A stretch of DNA of 34,749 bases from Glaesserella parasuis (GCF_002015085.1 NZ_MUXW01000026.1:1-34749); one strand, 5' to 3'; positions 1 through 8,877 are shown, counted from the first letter of the stretch. The notes: generated by a model not told the origin, from the sequence alone. A program made the numbers and translations.

Positions 1-251
1 GGGAAGTGGAAAACAAAGCCCATTGGGTGCTAGATGTGGTCTATAAAGAAGACGAATGTGCTGTGACCGATGAATGGGGTGCGGAAAATCTGGCAATCTT
101 GCGTCGATTAGCGTTGAACTTGGCACGATTACACCCGAAAAAGCAGAGTATGAAAGGGAAATTGACCGCTGCTGGTTGGTCAGATGAATTTCGAGATGAG
201 CTATTGCTCGGCGTGTAGGTTGAAAAATGGACAACATATGCGGTTGCCCTG
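1..251 (+). mobile_element. 3' end of an ISAs1-family insertion sequence
   Basis: The last part of the transposase gene (3-218) is followed by about 33 bases ending in GCGGTTGCCCTG at 240-251. Read outward-in, this end begins CAGGGCAACCGC, which I take to be the terminal inverted repeat of an ISAs1-type element. Directly to its right, the minus-strand reading frame of a trimeric autotransporter begins, so the element sits inside that gene. The other IS end lies outside the window, so the target duplication cannot be checked. The exact boundary at 251 is an inference. Confidence 0.65.
3..218 (+). CDS. ISAs1-family transposase, C-terminal part (partial at window edge)
   Basis: Only the last 71 codons are present; the gene enters from the left edge and ends with TAG at 216-218. 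The stretch ENKAHWVLDVVYKEDEC, followed by GAENLAILRRLALNLARLH, matches the conserved C-terminal region of ISAs1/H-repeat DDE transposases, where the E of ENK..HW is the catalytic glutamate region. The terminal lysine-rich and DEFRDELLLGV segment is also typical of this family. There is no frameshift in the visible portion, so the transposase may be intact outside the window. An in-frame GTG at 6 is internal and not a real start. Confidence 0.8.
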   Translation, partial: EVENKAHWVLDVVYKEDECAVTDEWGAENLAILRRLALNLARLHPKKQSMKGKLTAAGWSDEFRDELLLGV

Positions 252-2002
252 CTTCAGCCGTAATATCGTTTAAGCTCTTACTTGCTTTATTATTAATCAA
301 GGTAGTCAGTGCTGTATTCACAGAGCTAATCGCTGTTGCTACACCACCAACGGTCGCTAATTTATCGGTATCGCCGTTCGTTGCAGTTAACCCATTGTTA
401 GCAAAAGTCCCCGTCTGAAGATCAAACTTCACTTTGCCACCATTTTCTGTGCTAATGGTTAACTGGTCTGTATCTTGGCTGACAAACTGCAATCCAGTAG
501 AGAGAGCCGTTGATTTAGCGGTTTCACTCCCTGCTTTATAATTTAGCTGAACATTCTCCTCAATCTTATCAATCAAGTCCTGATTTTTGGTGTTATCATC
601 CAAAACATCTTTCACCGCATCTGCTACATTCGCCTTACTGACTTTAACCGTATAAGTCTTCACATCATTTGCCGTAGCCGATGTCACAGACGCAATATTA
701 TCCGCATCCGCAGAATGTTTAACCTCTGTTGCAGCTTGAATCACAGATTTACCTGCACTATCAAGATTGCTCAAATCCTTACTCGCCGAATTAGCAACGC
801 CAGATAACTCTTTAATTTTCGCCGCATCTAAACTCAGGGTGTATTTCTTACCCGTAGTACCGTCCGTACGATCTGTTGGCTGGCTTACCGTAATCCCTGA
901 ATTTGCTTGAGCCTCAACCAATTCCACGGAAGAAGTCGTTGAGGTAATTCCTAATTTTTGTTTCCAAGCATTGATATGAGTTTGATTGGTTAAATTGCTT
1001 GCATCCAATTTCGCAAAAGTATCTCCCACCGCTGTTTGTACATCGGCTTTCATCACAGAGACTTCATAGGTTTTGACTTGCGTTGAATTATTGACAGAAC
1101 TAGTCACTTGCGCAATGTTATTTGCGTCATTTTTACGAGTGACGTTAGTGAGATCGGTAATAGCCGTTTTGCCCTAAAGCAGTCTCAGCCACAGCGCCTT
1201 CACCCAATGCAACACCGCCCTCTTGGGTCACAGAAGCCTCACTCCCAATCGCAATACCCTTAACACTGGTTGCACGAGCCTTTGTTCCCAAAGCAATGCT
1301 ATCCTCTTTCGTTGCTTGCATGTTTTCATTCGCATTATAGTTATTAGAGTTAGCGGTTGAATCCATTGTCGCACCAATCGCTATGGCACGTTTACCTGTA
1401 GTCAGCACCGACTTACCAATACCAATGGCAGCCTCGCCAGCAACGGAAGCGGCAGTACCTACGGAAATAGAATAGACTCCAATGGCATAGGCTTGACGCA
1501 TTATCGCAAGGGAGTTTTCCTCATTTGCCAAAGCCGCTGGACCAAGTGCAATAGCTGAAACCATAGATTTAGAACTAGCCCCAATGGCAACACTTAGAGC
1601 TCCCTCAGCATCTGCTTTAGATCCCAATGCGGTACTACCTGATCCATTAGCCTCTGAGCCCATCCCGTAAGCAACTCCCCCTACCTATGTAGAGTAAACC
1701 TTCTTCCCTCTAACTACCTCATCAAGTCCTGGATTGCCTTCGGTAATATAACTGAGTATATCAGTATTAGCTGCCTGAGAAACCTGCCCTAATCCATTAG
1801 CACTATCAGCCCAAGCCATATTTGAAACAAACAAACCCGAAATAACAGTAGCACTTGCTCTCCACCATTGTGGATGTGAACGATTGATCTCAACGCCAGA
1901 ACGCTCGCCATTTGATGATTTAACCTTTCCTTTTGCCAATTCTGAAACTGCAACCCAAGTTTGCGAGGTGTGATTCCAAATCACACGAAAAATTTTATTC
2001 AT
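252..2002 (-). pseudogene. Trimeric autotransporter adhesin (YadA/Hia-like), broken by a stop, a frameshift and an IS
   Basis: The 5' end (2002) encodes an extended signal peptide (MNKIFRVIWNHTSQTWVAVS) and a hydrophobic stretch ending SNMAWA, about residues 50-65. It is preceded by an AAGGAT ribosome site. The frame then meets TAG at 1687-1685 (after KKVYST) and continues in the same frame as VGGVAYGMGSEA with YadA head repeats (SVAIGASS, AIALGPAA, IAIGSEASV) to about 1180. There one extra base in TTAGGGC shifts the frame. The stalk (GKTAITDLTNVTRKND, VSKANVADAVKDVLDD, TDKLATVGGVATAISS) is read in the other frame and stays open from 1173 to the IS junction at 251/252, and on through the IS to base 1. 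The C-terminal membrane anchor is not in the window. Downstream genes are unaffected. Sequencing error at the stop or shift is possible, but the IS break is physical. Confidence 0.85.
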
Positions 2003-2457
2003 AATGTATCCTTATTCAGAAACAGATAACGACTATTTTTTACTCCATAAAAAACAGCCGTTATTAATAATATTTGCATGACTGACGCTGATAACAAAAA
2101 GCTAATGCATTCAATTCTTTATTTGCTTCAAAAATTCTAGAAAAATTCCTGTACTGTGCAGGGATTGACCCATCATATAACCACAACCTATTGATTTTAT
2201 TGGGGTGAAAACCCAGCCTATAATATCCAACCTATTTAATATGCGTTTTATCGACAATAAAATCCTCGCCATTATAAAATATTATTTATTCGCCCATAAT
2301 AAGCAGTGAGGATATATAACAATTCTTTTAACTCATGAAAAAAATACAAAACTGACAAAAAATAACAAAAGCATCATAACACCTGATTACTCTCTCAATT
2401 TATTGCCTCTGTTTGCTATCATTGGATACTCTCACATATCGATACACTCCTATTACA
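2003..2457. other. Intergenic region between ssa1-like gene and adhesin pseudogene
   Basis: This is an AT-rich gap of 455 bases with no credible coding frame on either strand. It should hold the promoter of the minus-strand adhesin and the 3' end of the ssa1-like transcript. The only clear structure is a perfect 10-bp inverted repeat, GATTTTATTG at 2193-2202 and CAATAAAATC at 2255-2264, with 52 bases between the arms. I see no T-run-flanked hairpin that would make a convincing terminator after the ssa1-like stop codon. Confidence 0.5.
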
Positions 2458-5400
2458 CTAAAATTGATATCCTAAGGTTGCTAAAATATTTCTTGTTTTT
2501 TGACTTGACGTAAGCACACTCTCTAATGCCAGCTGAGCAAAAAAGCCATTGTTAAAATTCACTCGTGAACTAAAACCTAAGGTAAAAAGAGATGGGGTTA
2601 GTCTATAGGTTTGTGTAAAGTGGCTGTTTGCTATCTCGCTAAATTTGGCGTTGTTACGATAATTTCTACCGCTTAATCTATGTTGATAGATGGCATAGGA
2701 ATCGAACTGAATTTGGGCATTATCTAATGTGGTTGCATAGTTTAATAAAAGCCCAGCCCCCAGAGCCGTTGAGTGATAATTCACGCTGTCGTATGATTTT
2801 GTAAAAATCCGACCGCTTTCATTAAATGCATTTTGATGTACAAAATCATAGTTGAAATAGGTCAGTGGCGATAGCGTAAAGTTCTCTCGTTTATAGGATT
2901 TGGCAACGCCTAGCTGTGCACTCGCAAAGCGGTTTTGATAAGAGCCTGTGATGTTCTCCCTTTCTCCCACAATCTGTTTCTCATAGTGGTTTTGCGACTT
3001 GCCTAAATTTACGCCACTCAATAGCTTGAAATGGTCAAAATGCGATACATAATTCAGTGCGACATTGAAAGTGTCTGAATGAGAGTTCGCAGAATGGAAA
3101 GTGCCTTTGCCCCTTTCATAATTTAGGCTCATTGCAAGCTGTTGTTTATTATCAATGTTTGTCGCCACACCCATACGCAATCCGTGTGAATTAGCTTTAA
3201 ATTCATTCGCTTGGGTGATGTGATAGCTTGGTGTCAGGTAAAACGCATATTTTTTCTGTGCCAAATTATGTTTGACTAATTTAGACAAGAACATATCTTC
3301 GCCACCCACTAATTTTTTTATTCCGTTGGTATTGAAACGCTGAACAAAATAGTTTGGGGTTAAGCTAAACAGTAGATTTTGTTGAGCAAAGTGGGTGGTT
3401 TTGATAGTGCTGTCGTTGAGCATATCAGGCAAATGATCTTCAGCAATGCTGTTTAATACGGCTTGTCTATTGGCGGTATTATCCAGTTTCACAAAGAAAT
3501 CTCGATATGCTTGGCTGAGATCTGCAGATGTTCTTGCGGTATAAATCGCTTCACCAATGTCACTATTTGGAATATAAAAAGCCTCTTTCTTAACCTTGAC
3601 TTCAGCGATAAGTGTACCGTCTTGAGCAGGTATTGCTTCAACTTTTTCCTTCTCTTTTTCTACGTTGTTCGTCTGTTCCGTTGACACGGTTTCAGAAGTG
3701 CTTTCCTCTGTTACGTTATCATTAGGCTGAGGTTCCATATTTGGTTGCTCCGTTGAAGCTGTTTCAGAAGTGCTTTCTTCCGTTACGTTATCATTAGGCT
3801 GAACTTCAGTATTTGGTTGCTCCGTTGAAACTGTTCCAGAAGTACTTTCTTCTTTTGCTGTATTATTAGGCTGAGCTTCTGTGTTTAGTTGCTCCGTTGA
3901 AGCTGCTTCAGAAGAGCTTTCTTCTTTGGCGGTATCGCTAGGCTGAGGTTCAGTAACAGGCTTTTCTTCAATCGTATCATCATTAATCACCGTGCGATTT
4001 GAAGCGAGTTTAAAATCCGCTATTTTAAATTCCGTTGAGCCATTACTTAGAATTTCCACGCTCTCAAAACGATTAAGGCTATTTGCTAATGAGCCTAAAT
4101 CAATTTGCACTTTCTGCCCTGCGGCATAAAACTGACCGCTTAAAGGACGATAAAGTAATTTTCCGCCTTTAATGTCGTAATTTTGTGCAACTAGCTTTGA
4201 ATTTCCTTGAGTGTTGAAATTTAACACCAGTTTAGCTGTGCCGTGATGAGTATAGTTTTTTCCGACCGTTAATGTCGCAATATCATCACTGCCAGCAATA
4301 ACAGTGCCTTTATTGTCTAAATTGTTGGCAATCGTACCGCTTCCGCTTAGGGTCCCGCCTTGTTCCACAAATACTGAACTTTCGCTAAGTGCTGAGCCAT
4401 TTTTTAGACGTAGCTCTCCGCCACGCACCAAAGTTGCCCCTTTATAGCTGTTGCTACCACGGAAAGAAAGTTGCCCTAACCCTTGTTTGATAAATCCAAC
4501 ATTCAATCCTCGCATTTGTTCTGCAGGGGAATTTTTTGCTGTGGCAAGATGTAGGCTGTCGTCCCACATTTTTTGCTCGATATTGTTAGCAAATTCGCCA
4601 TTTTGTCCTTGAGTATCAATCACATAATAGGCTTCGGTTTTCCCTGTTGGGCTTTGAATATCACTTACATTTAGACGGTTTGCGTCAAGTGTCGCTACGC
4701 CGTTTAAGGCTTTTTGTACATCAAGTATGCCCTGCCCCATTAAATCTTCGCGTTTTAGGCTATAAATATTGTTGCTTCCTAAGATTTTATTGATCGTAAT
4801 ACCGTCTTTATCGGGCTTATCACTGTACCCCAGTCCAGCTATATCTTGTCTGATTTGAGTTTCGTCTTGTGGTATATCCTGATCAATATAAATGATACTA
4901 AATAGTTCATAGCCAGGTTTCTGTTTGATAATCACCTTAGGCAAAGTGTAATTTTGATTTGCGGTAGATAACAGCACATCGGCGATCTGTTTGCCATTTA
5001 AAAATGGGAATTTTTGAGCGACAAGAGCTGCTGCACCACTAACCATCGGGGCGGCTTGGCTCGTGCCAGTTAAAGGGACAAATTCTTCTTGCTGTTGTCG
5101 ACCTAACTTATTATGCACATCAAAAAGAGCATTTGCCGCATCAATTTTACTGCCAGGTGCCATTAGGGAATAAGCCTGAGAGCCTAAAAAGCCGTTGGAA
5201 TATTTGTGGATACCTTGTAAAGTCAAGGTTCTTTCTCCGCCTGAATCAAGCTGATTTACTCGTTTTTCTTTGATAATAATTTTGCCGTCAGAATCCACAT
5301 CAATACCATCAGCATCTAACATTCCCACTGCAATAAATGAGCGAATATCTTCATCATAACGAGGTAAAAGTTCAAACAAAGACGCACTATTTTTCCCATC

Positions 5401-6087
5401 ATTGCCTGAACCAAACACATTTAATACTTTGCGTTCTTTGGCAAGTCTAACGATCCGTTCTACTTCATTTTTATTGTAGTAACCACTAGATCTGTCTTTT
5501 TCCACCTCTTTTAAGGCTTGTTCATAACTAGAGATATTTTGTTGTTCATAAGGAAAAACCTTATAGCCCCAACTATGATTGACGATGTTTAATTTTGGAT
5601 CTTTACTGAAAAAATCAAATAGATTTAAGCCCCAATAATTAAAATTTGAGCTTTCTTTAAACGCCGCTCCATAAAATTTTGCATTAGGGGCAACACCGTA
5701 AGGATCGCCATTATTTTCAAAGGTTGGAGTTCGACCTAGATGTCTGCCTAACAAAATCCCTGCAACGTGTGTGCCGTGTCGAAATGTAGCATTATCTTTT
5801 TGTGTTACGCCAATACTACTTTCATCATCTTGATAAATTTTATTAAAATCTTTGTAACCACCGATTTCAATGGCTTTTCCCTGTAAGCTAGGGTGTTCTG
5901 GATTGAATAAAGAATCAACAACACCAACCACCACATTACTACCATCAATAGCAGGGTTCTGCTCTTTGGCTTTCTGTAAGTTTATGATGTTATATGATTT
6001 TTCAAGGGTAACAAAAAGATCACTGGCAAAAAGGCTAGGGCTTGATAACACAGCACAGCATTGCAAAGGAAAAAGAAACTTTTTCAT
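2458..6087 (-). CDS. ssa1: Ssa1-like subtilisin-family serine protease autotransporter
   Basis: This is a 1209-residue type Va secreted protein. I chose the ATG at 6087, with AGGAG seven bases upstream, because the 14-codon longer frame lacks a signal peptide at its start. MKKFLFPLQCCAVLSSPSLFA is the signal peptide. The S8 protease domain has all triad motifs: Asp58 in VVGVVDS, His104 in HGTHVAG, Ser343 in GTSQAAPMVSG, and Asn229 of the oxyanion hole in GSGNDG. A passenger-associated repeat (GLGQLSFRG, GGTLSGSGTIANN) follows near residue 540-600. Residues 712-807 are four acidic, Ser/Thr/Pro-rich 24-residue repeats. The last roughly 280 residues form the outer-membrane beta barrel, ending in YQF. 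The family is known from Mannheimia as serotype-specific antigen 1. My recollection is that described Ssa1 is nearer 930 residues, so this copy appears long. The protease family assignment is firm; orthology to Ssa1 is likely. Confidence 0.85.
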   Translation of the reverse strand: MKKFLFPLQCCAVLSSPSLFASDLFVTLEKSYNIINLQKAKEQNPAIDGSNVVVGVVDSLFNPEHPSLQGKAIEIGGYKDFNKIYQDDESSIGVTQKDNATFRHGTHVAGILLGRHLGRTPTFENNGDPYGVAPNAKFYGAAFKESSNFNYWGLNLFDFFSKDPKLNIVNHSWGYKVFPYEQQNISSYEQALKEVEKDRSSGYYNKNEVERIVRLAKERKVLNVFGSGNDGKNSASLFELLPRYDEDIRSFIAVGMLDADGIDVDSDGKIIIKEKRVNQLDSGGERTLTLQGIHKYSNGFLGSQAYSLMAPGSKIDAANALFDVHNKLGRQQQEEFVPLTGTSQAAPMVSGAAALVAQKFPFLNGKQIADVLLSTANQNYTLPKVIIKQKPGYELFSIIYIDQDIPQDETQIRQDIAGLGYSDKPDKDGITINKILGSNNIYSLKREDLMGQGILDVQKALNGVATLDANRLNVSDIQSPTGKTEAYYVIDTQGQNGEFANNIEQKMWDDSLHLATAKNSPAEQMRGLNVGFIKQGLGQLSFRGSNSYKGATLVRGGELRLKNGSALSESSVFVEQGGTLSGSGTIANNLDNKGTVIAGSDDIATLTVGKNYTHHGTAKLVLNFNTQGNSKLVAQNYDIKGGKLLYRPLSGQFYAAGQKVQIDLGSLANSLNRFESVEILSNGSTEFKIADFKLASNRTVINDDTIEEKPVTEPQPSDTAKEESSSEAASTEQLNTEAQPNNTAKEESTSGTVSTEQPNTEVQPNDNVTEESTSETASTEQPNMEPQPNDNVTEESTSETVSTEQTNNVEKEKEKVEAIPAQDGTLIAEVKVKKEAFYIPNSDIGEAIYTARTSADLSQAYRDFFVKLDNTANRQAVLNSIAEDHLPDMLNDSTIKTTHFAQQNLLFSLTPNYFVQRFNTNGIKKLVGGEDMFLSKLVKHNLAQKKYAFYLTPSYHITQANEFKANSHGLRMGVATNIDNKQQLAMSLNYERGKGTFHSANSHSDTFNVALNYVSHFDHFKLLSGVNLGKSQNHYEKQIVGERENITGSYQNRFASAQLGVAKSYKRENFTLSPLTYFNYDFVHQNAFNESGRIFTKSYDSVNYHSTALGAGLLLNYATTLDNAQIQFDSYAIYQHRLSGRNYRNNAKFSEIANSHFTQTYRLTPSLFTLGFSSRVNFNNGFFAQLALESVLTSSQKTRNILATLGYQF
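3667..3954 (-). repeat. Four 72-bp coding tandem repeats in the ssa1-like gene
   Basis: Four 24-residue units follow one another: TEPQPSDTAKEESSSEAAS..., TEAQPNNTAKEESTSGTVS..., TEVQPNDNVTEESTSETAS... and MEPQPNDNVTEESTSETVS..., each closing with STEQ plus two residues. They lie between the passenger and the beta barrel (residues 712-807). They are in frame and a multiple of three, so copy-number change would lengthen the linker without breaking the gene. Units 3 and 4 are the most alike, which suggests recent duplication. Confidence 0.9.
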
Positions 6088-6119
6088 ATGTTGTCTCCTA
6101 AAAAATGAATATTGTTTTA

Positions 6120-6183
6120 TGTAGGGCACACTGCGTGTACTCGACCCAACAAAAATCTTAATTCGTATCGGCGGATACCTACA
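6120..6183. repeat. Short TGTAGG...CCTACA inverted-repeat element in the ssa1-like leader
   Basis: The 64-bp segment begins TGTAGGGCACACTGCGTGT and ends CCTACA. It holds two small hairpins, ACAC-TGC-GTGT and GTATC-GGCG-GATAC. Its left end nearly matches the terminal repeat of the element at 16041-16136, so I read it as a diverged member of the same family. It lies between the predicted promoter and the ssa1-like start codon, so it would be transcribed in the 5' leader. Confidence 0.6.
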
Positions 6184-6200
6184 TTCACTCTGTTTCGTTA

Positions 6201-6228
6201 TTTATAATGTTGACAATCCTACTCTCAA
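6201..6228 (-). promoter_or_regulatory. Predicted sigma-70 promoter of the ssa1-like gene
   Basis: On the minus strand TTGAGA (6228-6223), 16 bases, then TATAAA (6206-6201). It would start transcription near 6194, giving a leader of about 107 bases that includes the inverted-repeat element. Confidence 0.5.
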
Positions 6229-6495
6229 CTCACTTGAAAACATAGAAAAGTCTGTCAACTGGCTAACACCTATTAATATTTAACATATTGTATTCGCATA
6301 TTGCGTAATCTTTTTCTTGCTAAATCAAATATTGGATGATTATTCTAAAAATTTAGTCAAAAACAAAAATGACGACATTAAGACATAATGATACTTATAC
6401 ATCTATTTGTCTACTGTGGCAAGTTCTGCATCTCAATTTCGTAACCTCATAAAAATTGAGATGCATTGTATCTATGTTGGAAATTAGAATGGCTG

Positions 6496-8211
6496 TTATT
6501 GGTTAATCCGTCCTTTCAAGAAATCCAACAACTGATCTTTGGCAATCATCTGTTTCTCACCTGTACGGCGGTTTTTATACTCAATTTCGCCATTTTCAAG
6601 ATTTTTCTCACCGATGACCACCATATGTGGCACACCGATCAGTTCCATATCGGCAAACATCACACCTGGGCGTTCTTTACGGTCGTCGAAAATCACATCA
6701 ACGCCTTGTGAACGTAAGGTTTTATGCAGATCTTCTGCAAAGGTTTGGACACTTTCAGACTTGTGCATATTCATAGGGACAACCGCAACAGTGAACGGTG
6801 CAATCGCATCGGTTGGCCAAATGATCCCACGTTCATCGTGGTGCTGTTCAATTGCTGCAGCAACGACACGAGTAACACCGATACCATAGCAACCCATAAT
6901 CATCGTTTGCGGACGACCATCTTCCCCTTGTACTGTCGCTTTCATCGCTTCAGAATATTTTGTGCCAAGTTGGAAAATATGCCCTACTTCGATACCACGT
7001 TTAATTAATAGGGTACCTTTACCATCTGGGCTTGGGTCGCCTTCTACCACATTACGCAAATCTGCAATTTTTGGTAAAGCAACATCACGTTCCCAGTTGA
7101 TGTTGAAGTAGTGTTTACCGTCAATGTTCGCCCCTGCACCAAAGTCACTCATTAACGCCACACTTCTATCGATAATTACTGGAATCGGCATATTCACAGG
7201 GCCTAACGAACCGACACCTGCACCGATTTTCGCTTTAATTTCCGCTTCGTCAGCAAATTCAAACGGCTCTGCCACTTCTTCGCATTTCACAGCTTTGATT
7301 TCATTGAGTTCGTGATCGCCACGGATAACTAATGCCACTAACGGCTGTTCTTCACTTCTACCTTTAACAATCAAGGTTTTCACCGTTTTTTCAATTGGTA
7401 GGTTGAACTGCTCAACGAGCTCTGCAATGGTTTTTGCATTTGGTGTATCTACAAGGGTCATTTCTGCCGTTGGATCTTGACGCTCGCCGACTGCAATCGC
7501 TTCTGCAAGCTCAATATTTGCCGCATAATCGGATTCGGTTGAGAACACGACATCATCTTCACCGCTTTGTGCCAATACCTGAAATTCGTGTGATGCCGAA
7601 CCGCCAATAGACCCCGTATCCGCTGCAACAGGACGGAAATCTAGGCCTAAACGAGTGAAAATATTGCTATAAGTTTGGTGCATCACATCGTAGGTTTCTT
7701 GAAGAGACTCTTTGCTGGTGTGGAATGAGTAAGCGTCTTTCATCAAAAACTCACGTCCACGCATTACCCCAAAACGTGGGCGCACTTCGTCACGGAATTT
7801 GGTTTGAATTTGGTATAGGTTTAACGGAAGTTGTTTATATGAACTCACTTCACGACGCACTAAATCCGTAATCACCTCTTCGTGGGTCGGGCCTAATACA
7901 AACGGGCGATCGCCACGATCTTTAAAACGCAGTAACTCAGGGCCATAATCTTCCCAACGTTCAGACTCAACCCACAAATCCGCTGGTTGCACCACGGGCA
8001 TTTCCACTTCTAAAGCACCGCTTTTATTCATCTCTTCACGAATAATATTTTCCACTTTTTTCAACACACGCAACCCAGTCGGCAACCAGTTATACATACC
8101 TGATGCAAGCGGTCGGATCATACCAGCACGCAACATTAACTGATGGCTAACGACTTGAGCGTCGTTCGGGGTTTCTTTCAAGGTTGAAAAGAGATATTGA
8201 CTTGTACGCAT
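6496..8211 (-). CDS. proS: Prolyl-tRNA synthetase
   Basis: This cytosolic class II aminoacyl-tRNA synthetase charges tRNA-Pro with proline. Its 571 residues are the usual length of the bacterial type that carries an editing domain. Motif 1 region is near LRVLKKVENIIREEM, and motif 2 includes TKFRDEVRPRFGVMRGREF (about residues 136-154). The insertion with the Ala-tRNA-Pro editing domain is about residues 225-400, including FGAGANIDGKHYFNINWERD. Motif 3 appears around GCYGIGVTRVVAAAIEQ, and an anticodon-binding domain forms the C-terminus. The start MRTSQYLFSTLKETP is the conserved N-terminus. It stands alone on the minus strand, divergent from acpP. Confidence 0.97.
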   Translation of the reverse strand: MRTSQYLFSTLKETPNDAQVVSHQLMLRAGMIRPLASGMYNWLPTGLRVLKKVENIIREEMNKSGALEVEMPVVQPADLWVESERWEDYGPELLRFKDRGDRPFVLGPTHEEVITDLVRREVSSYKQLPLNLYQIQTKFRDEVRPRFGVMRGREFLMKDAYSFHTSKESLQETYDVMHQTYSNIFTRLGLDFRPVAADTGSIGGSASHEFQVLAQSGEDDVVFSTESDYAANIELAEAIAVGERQDPTAEMTLVDTPNAKTIAELVEQFNLPIEKTVKTLIVKGRSEEQPLVALVIRGDHELNEIKAVKCEEVAEPFEFADEAEIKAKIGAGVGSLGPVNMPIPVIIDRSVALMSDFGAGANIDGKHYFNINWERDVALPKIADLRNVVEGDPSPDGKGTLLIKRGIEVGHIFQLGTKYSEAMKATVQGEDGRPQTMIMGCYGIGVTRVVAAAIEQHHDERGIIWPTDAIAPFTVAVVPMNMHKSESVQTFAEDLHKTLRSQGVDVIFDDRKERPGVMFADMELIGVPHMVVIGEKNLENGEIEYKNRRTGEKQMIAKDQLLDFLKGRINQ

Positions 8212-8564
8212 TTATTTATCCTATTTGTATCAATTCTATAAAACGAAACGGGAGGTATTTTAAATCAAAAAGCGGTCAGATCGGCAAAGAATTTTGCAAA
8301 TTGTAAAAAAATCCTAAAATCTGACCGCTTGTTTTAGGTAATTTTAGAGAAATGCCGACTCGATCAAAAATCCACTATGGATAATCCCTGAGCATAATGT
8401 TAGAATTACCCAAATTTTTCGCTAACCGATAGCGAAACTTAGTTCTGGTGTTGTGGAAAACAAAGGCTGGTTCGACTTGTATTAAAAGGCTTGAATTTAG
8501 CAAATTTTCCTTTACACTATTCAACTCTCGCACTTAGCAAATTTATACACATAGGAAACAAAAA
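8212..8564. other. Divergent intergenic region between proS and acpP
   Basis: The 353-base gap holds the promoters of both genes but no coding frame. Two inverted repeats stand out. AAGCGGTCAGAT (8270-8281) and ATCTGACCGCTT (8319-8330) form a 12-bp pair whose right arm contains a perfect uptake sequence (ACCGCTTGT, 8324-8332). TTTCGCTA (8417-8424) and TAGCGAAA (8430-8437) form a compact 8-bp hairpin with a 5-base loop. Neither lies downstream of a gene, so neither should be a normal terminator. Confidence 0.6.
8491..8518 (+). promoter_or_regulatory. Predicted acpP promoter
   Basis: TTGAAT (8491-8496), a 16-base spacer and TACACT (8513-8518). It would give a leader of about 40 bases before the acpP ATG, which is preceded by AGGAAA. 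Confidence 0.5.
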
Positions 8565-8795
8565 ATGAGCATTGAAGAACGCGTAAAAAAAATTATCGTT
8601 GATCAACTTGGTGCAAAAGCAGAAGATGTAAAACCAGAAACTTCTTTCATTGAAGATTTAGGTGCAGACTCTCTTGACACTGTTGAGTTAGTGATGGCTT
8701 TAGAAGAAGAATTCGATATCGAAATTCCAGATGAAGAAGCAGAAAAAATCACTACTGTTCAATCTGCGATTGATTACGTTCAAAACAAGCAATAA
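8565..8795 (+). CDS. acpP: Acyl carrier protein
   Basis: This 76-residue acidic, cytosolic carrier holds growing fatty acyl chains on a phosphopantetheine arm during type II fatty acid synthesis. Ser36 in GADSLDTVELVMALEE is the attachment site, and the sequence matches gammaproteobacterial AcpP along its whole length (MSIEERVKKIIVDQL). Here it is a single-gene unit with its own promoter and a strong terminator. It is not next to the usual fabD/fabG partners, which must lie elsewhere. Confidence 0.97.
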   Translation: MSIEERVKKIIVDQLGAKAEDVKPETSFIEDLGADSLDTVELVMALEEEFDIEIPDEEAEKITTVQSAIDYVQNKQ

Positions 8796-8806
8796 TCTCC
8801 ATTTAG

Positions 8807-8838
8807 AAAAAGCGACTTTTAAAAGTCGCTTTTTTTTC
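8807..8838 (+). terminator. Intrinsic terminator after acpP
   Basis: AGCGACTT-TTAA-AAGTCGCT hairpin followed by a run of eight T, 12 bases after the acpP stop codon. It is A-rich on the left, so it could also work for minus-strand transcripts. Confidence 0.9.
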
Positions 8839-8877
8839 TGCCTCTTATTTTTTTCTCTAAATATATCCGTTCTTAAA

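Larger units (their letters stand above)
6088..6495. other. Intergenic region upstream of the ssa1-like gene and downstream of proS
   Basis: The 408-base gap has no credible gene. It holds the ssa1-like promoter and leader element (listed separately) and, near the proS end, a perfect 13-bp inverted repeat, TGCATCTCAATTT at 6427-6439 and AAATTGAGATGCA at 6453-6465, with a 13-base loop. That hairpin lies just beyond the proS stop codon and may end its transcript, although no T-run follows it on the minus strand. The stretch 6240-6420 is plain AT-rich sequence. Confidence 0.5.

Noticed and set aside
227..418. Plus-strand 63-codon frame at the IS junction
   Set aside because: It is antisense to the adhesin stalk, whose minus-strand frame gives convincing coiled-coil sequence; the plus frame only spans the junction by chance.
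3667..3954. 72-bp repeats as a CRISPR array
   Set aside because: Units are contiguous, in frame and diverged, with no unique spacers; they are protein repeats.
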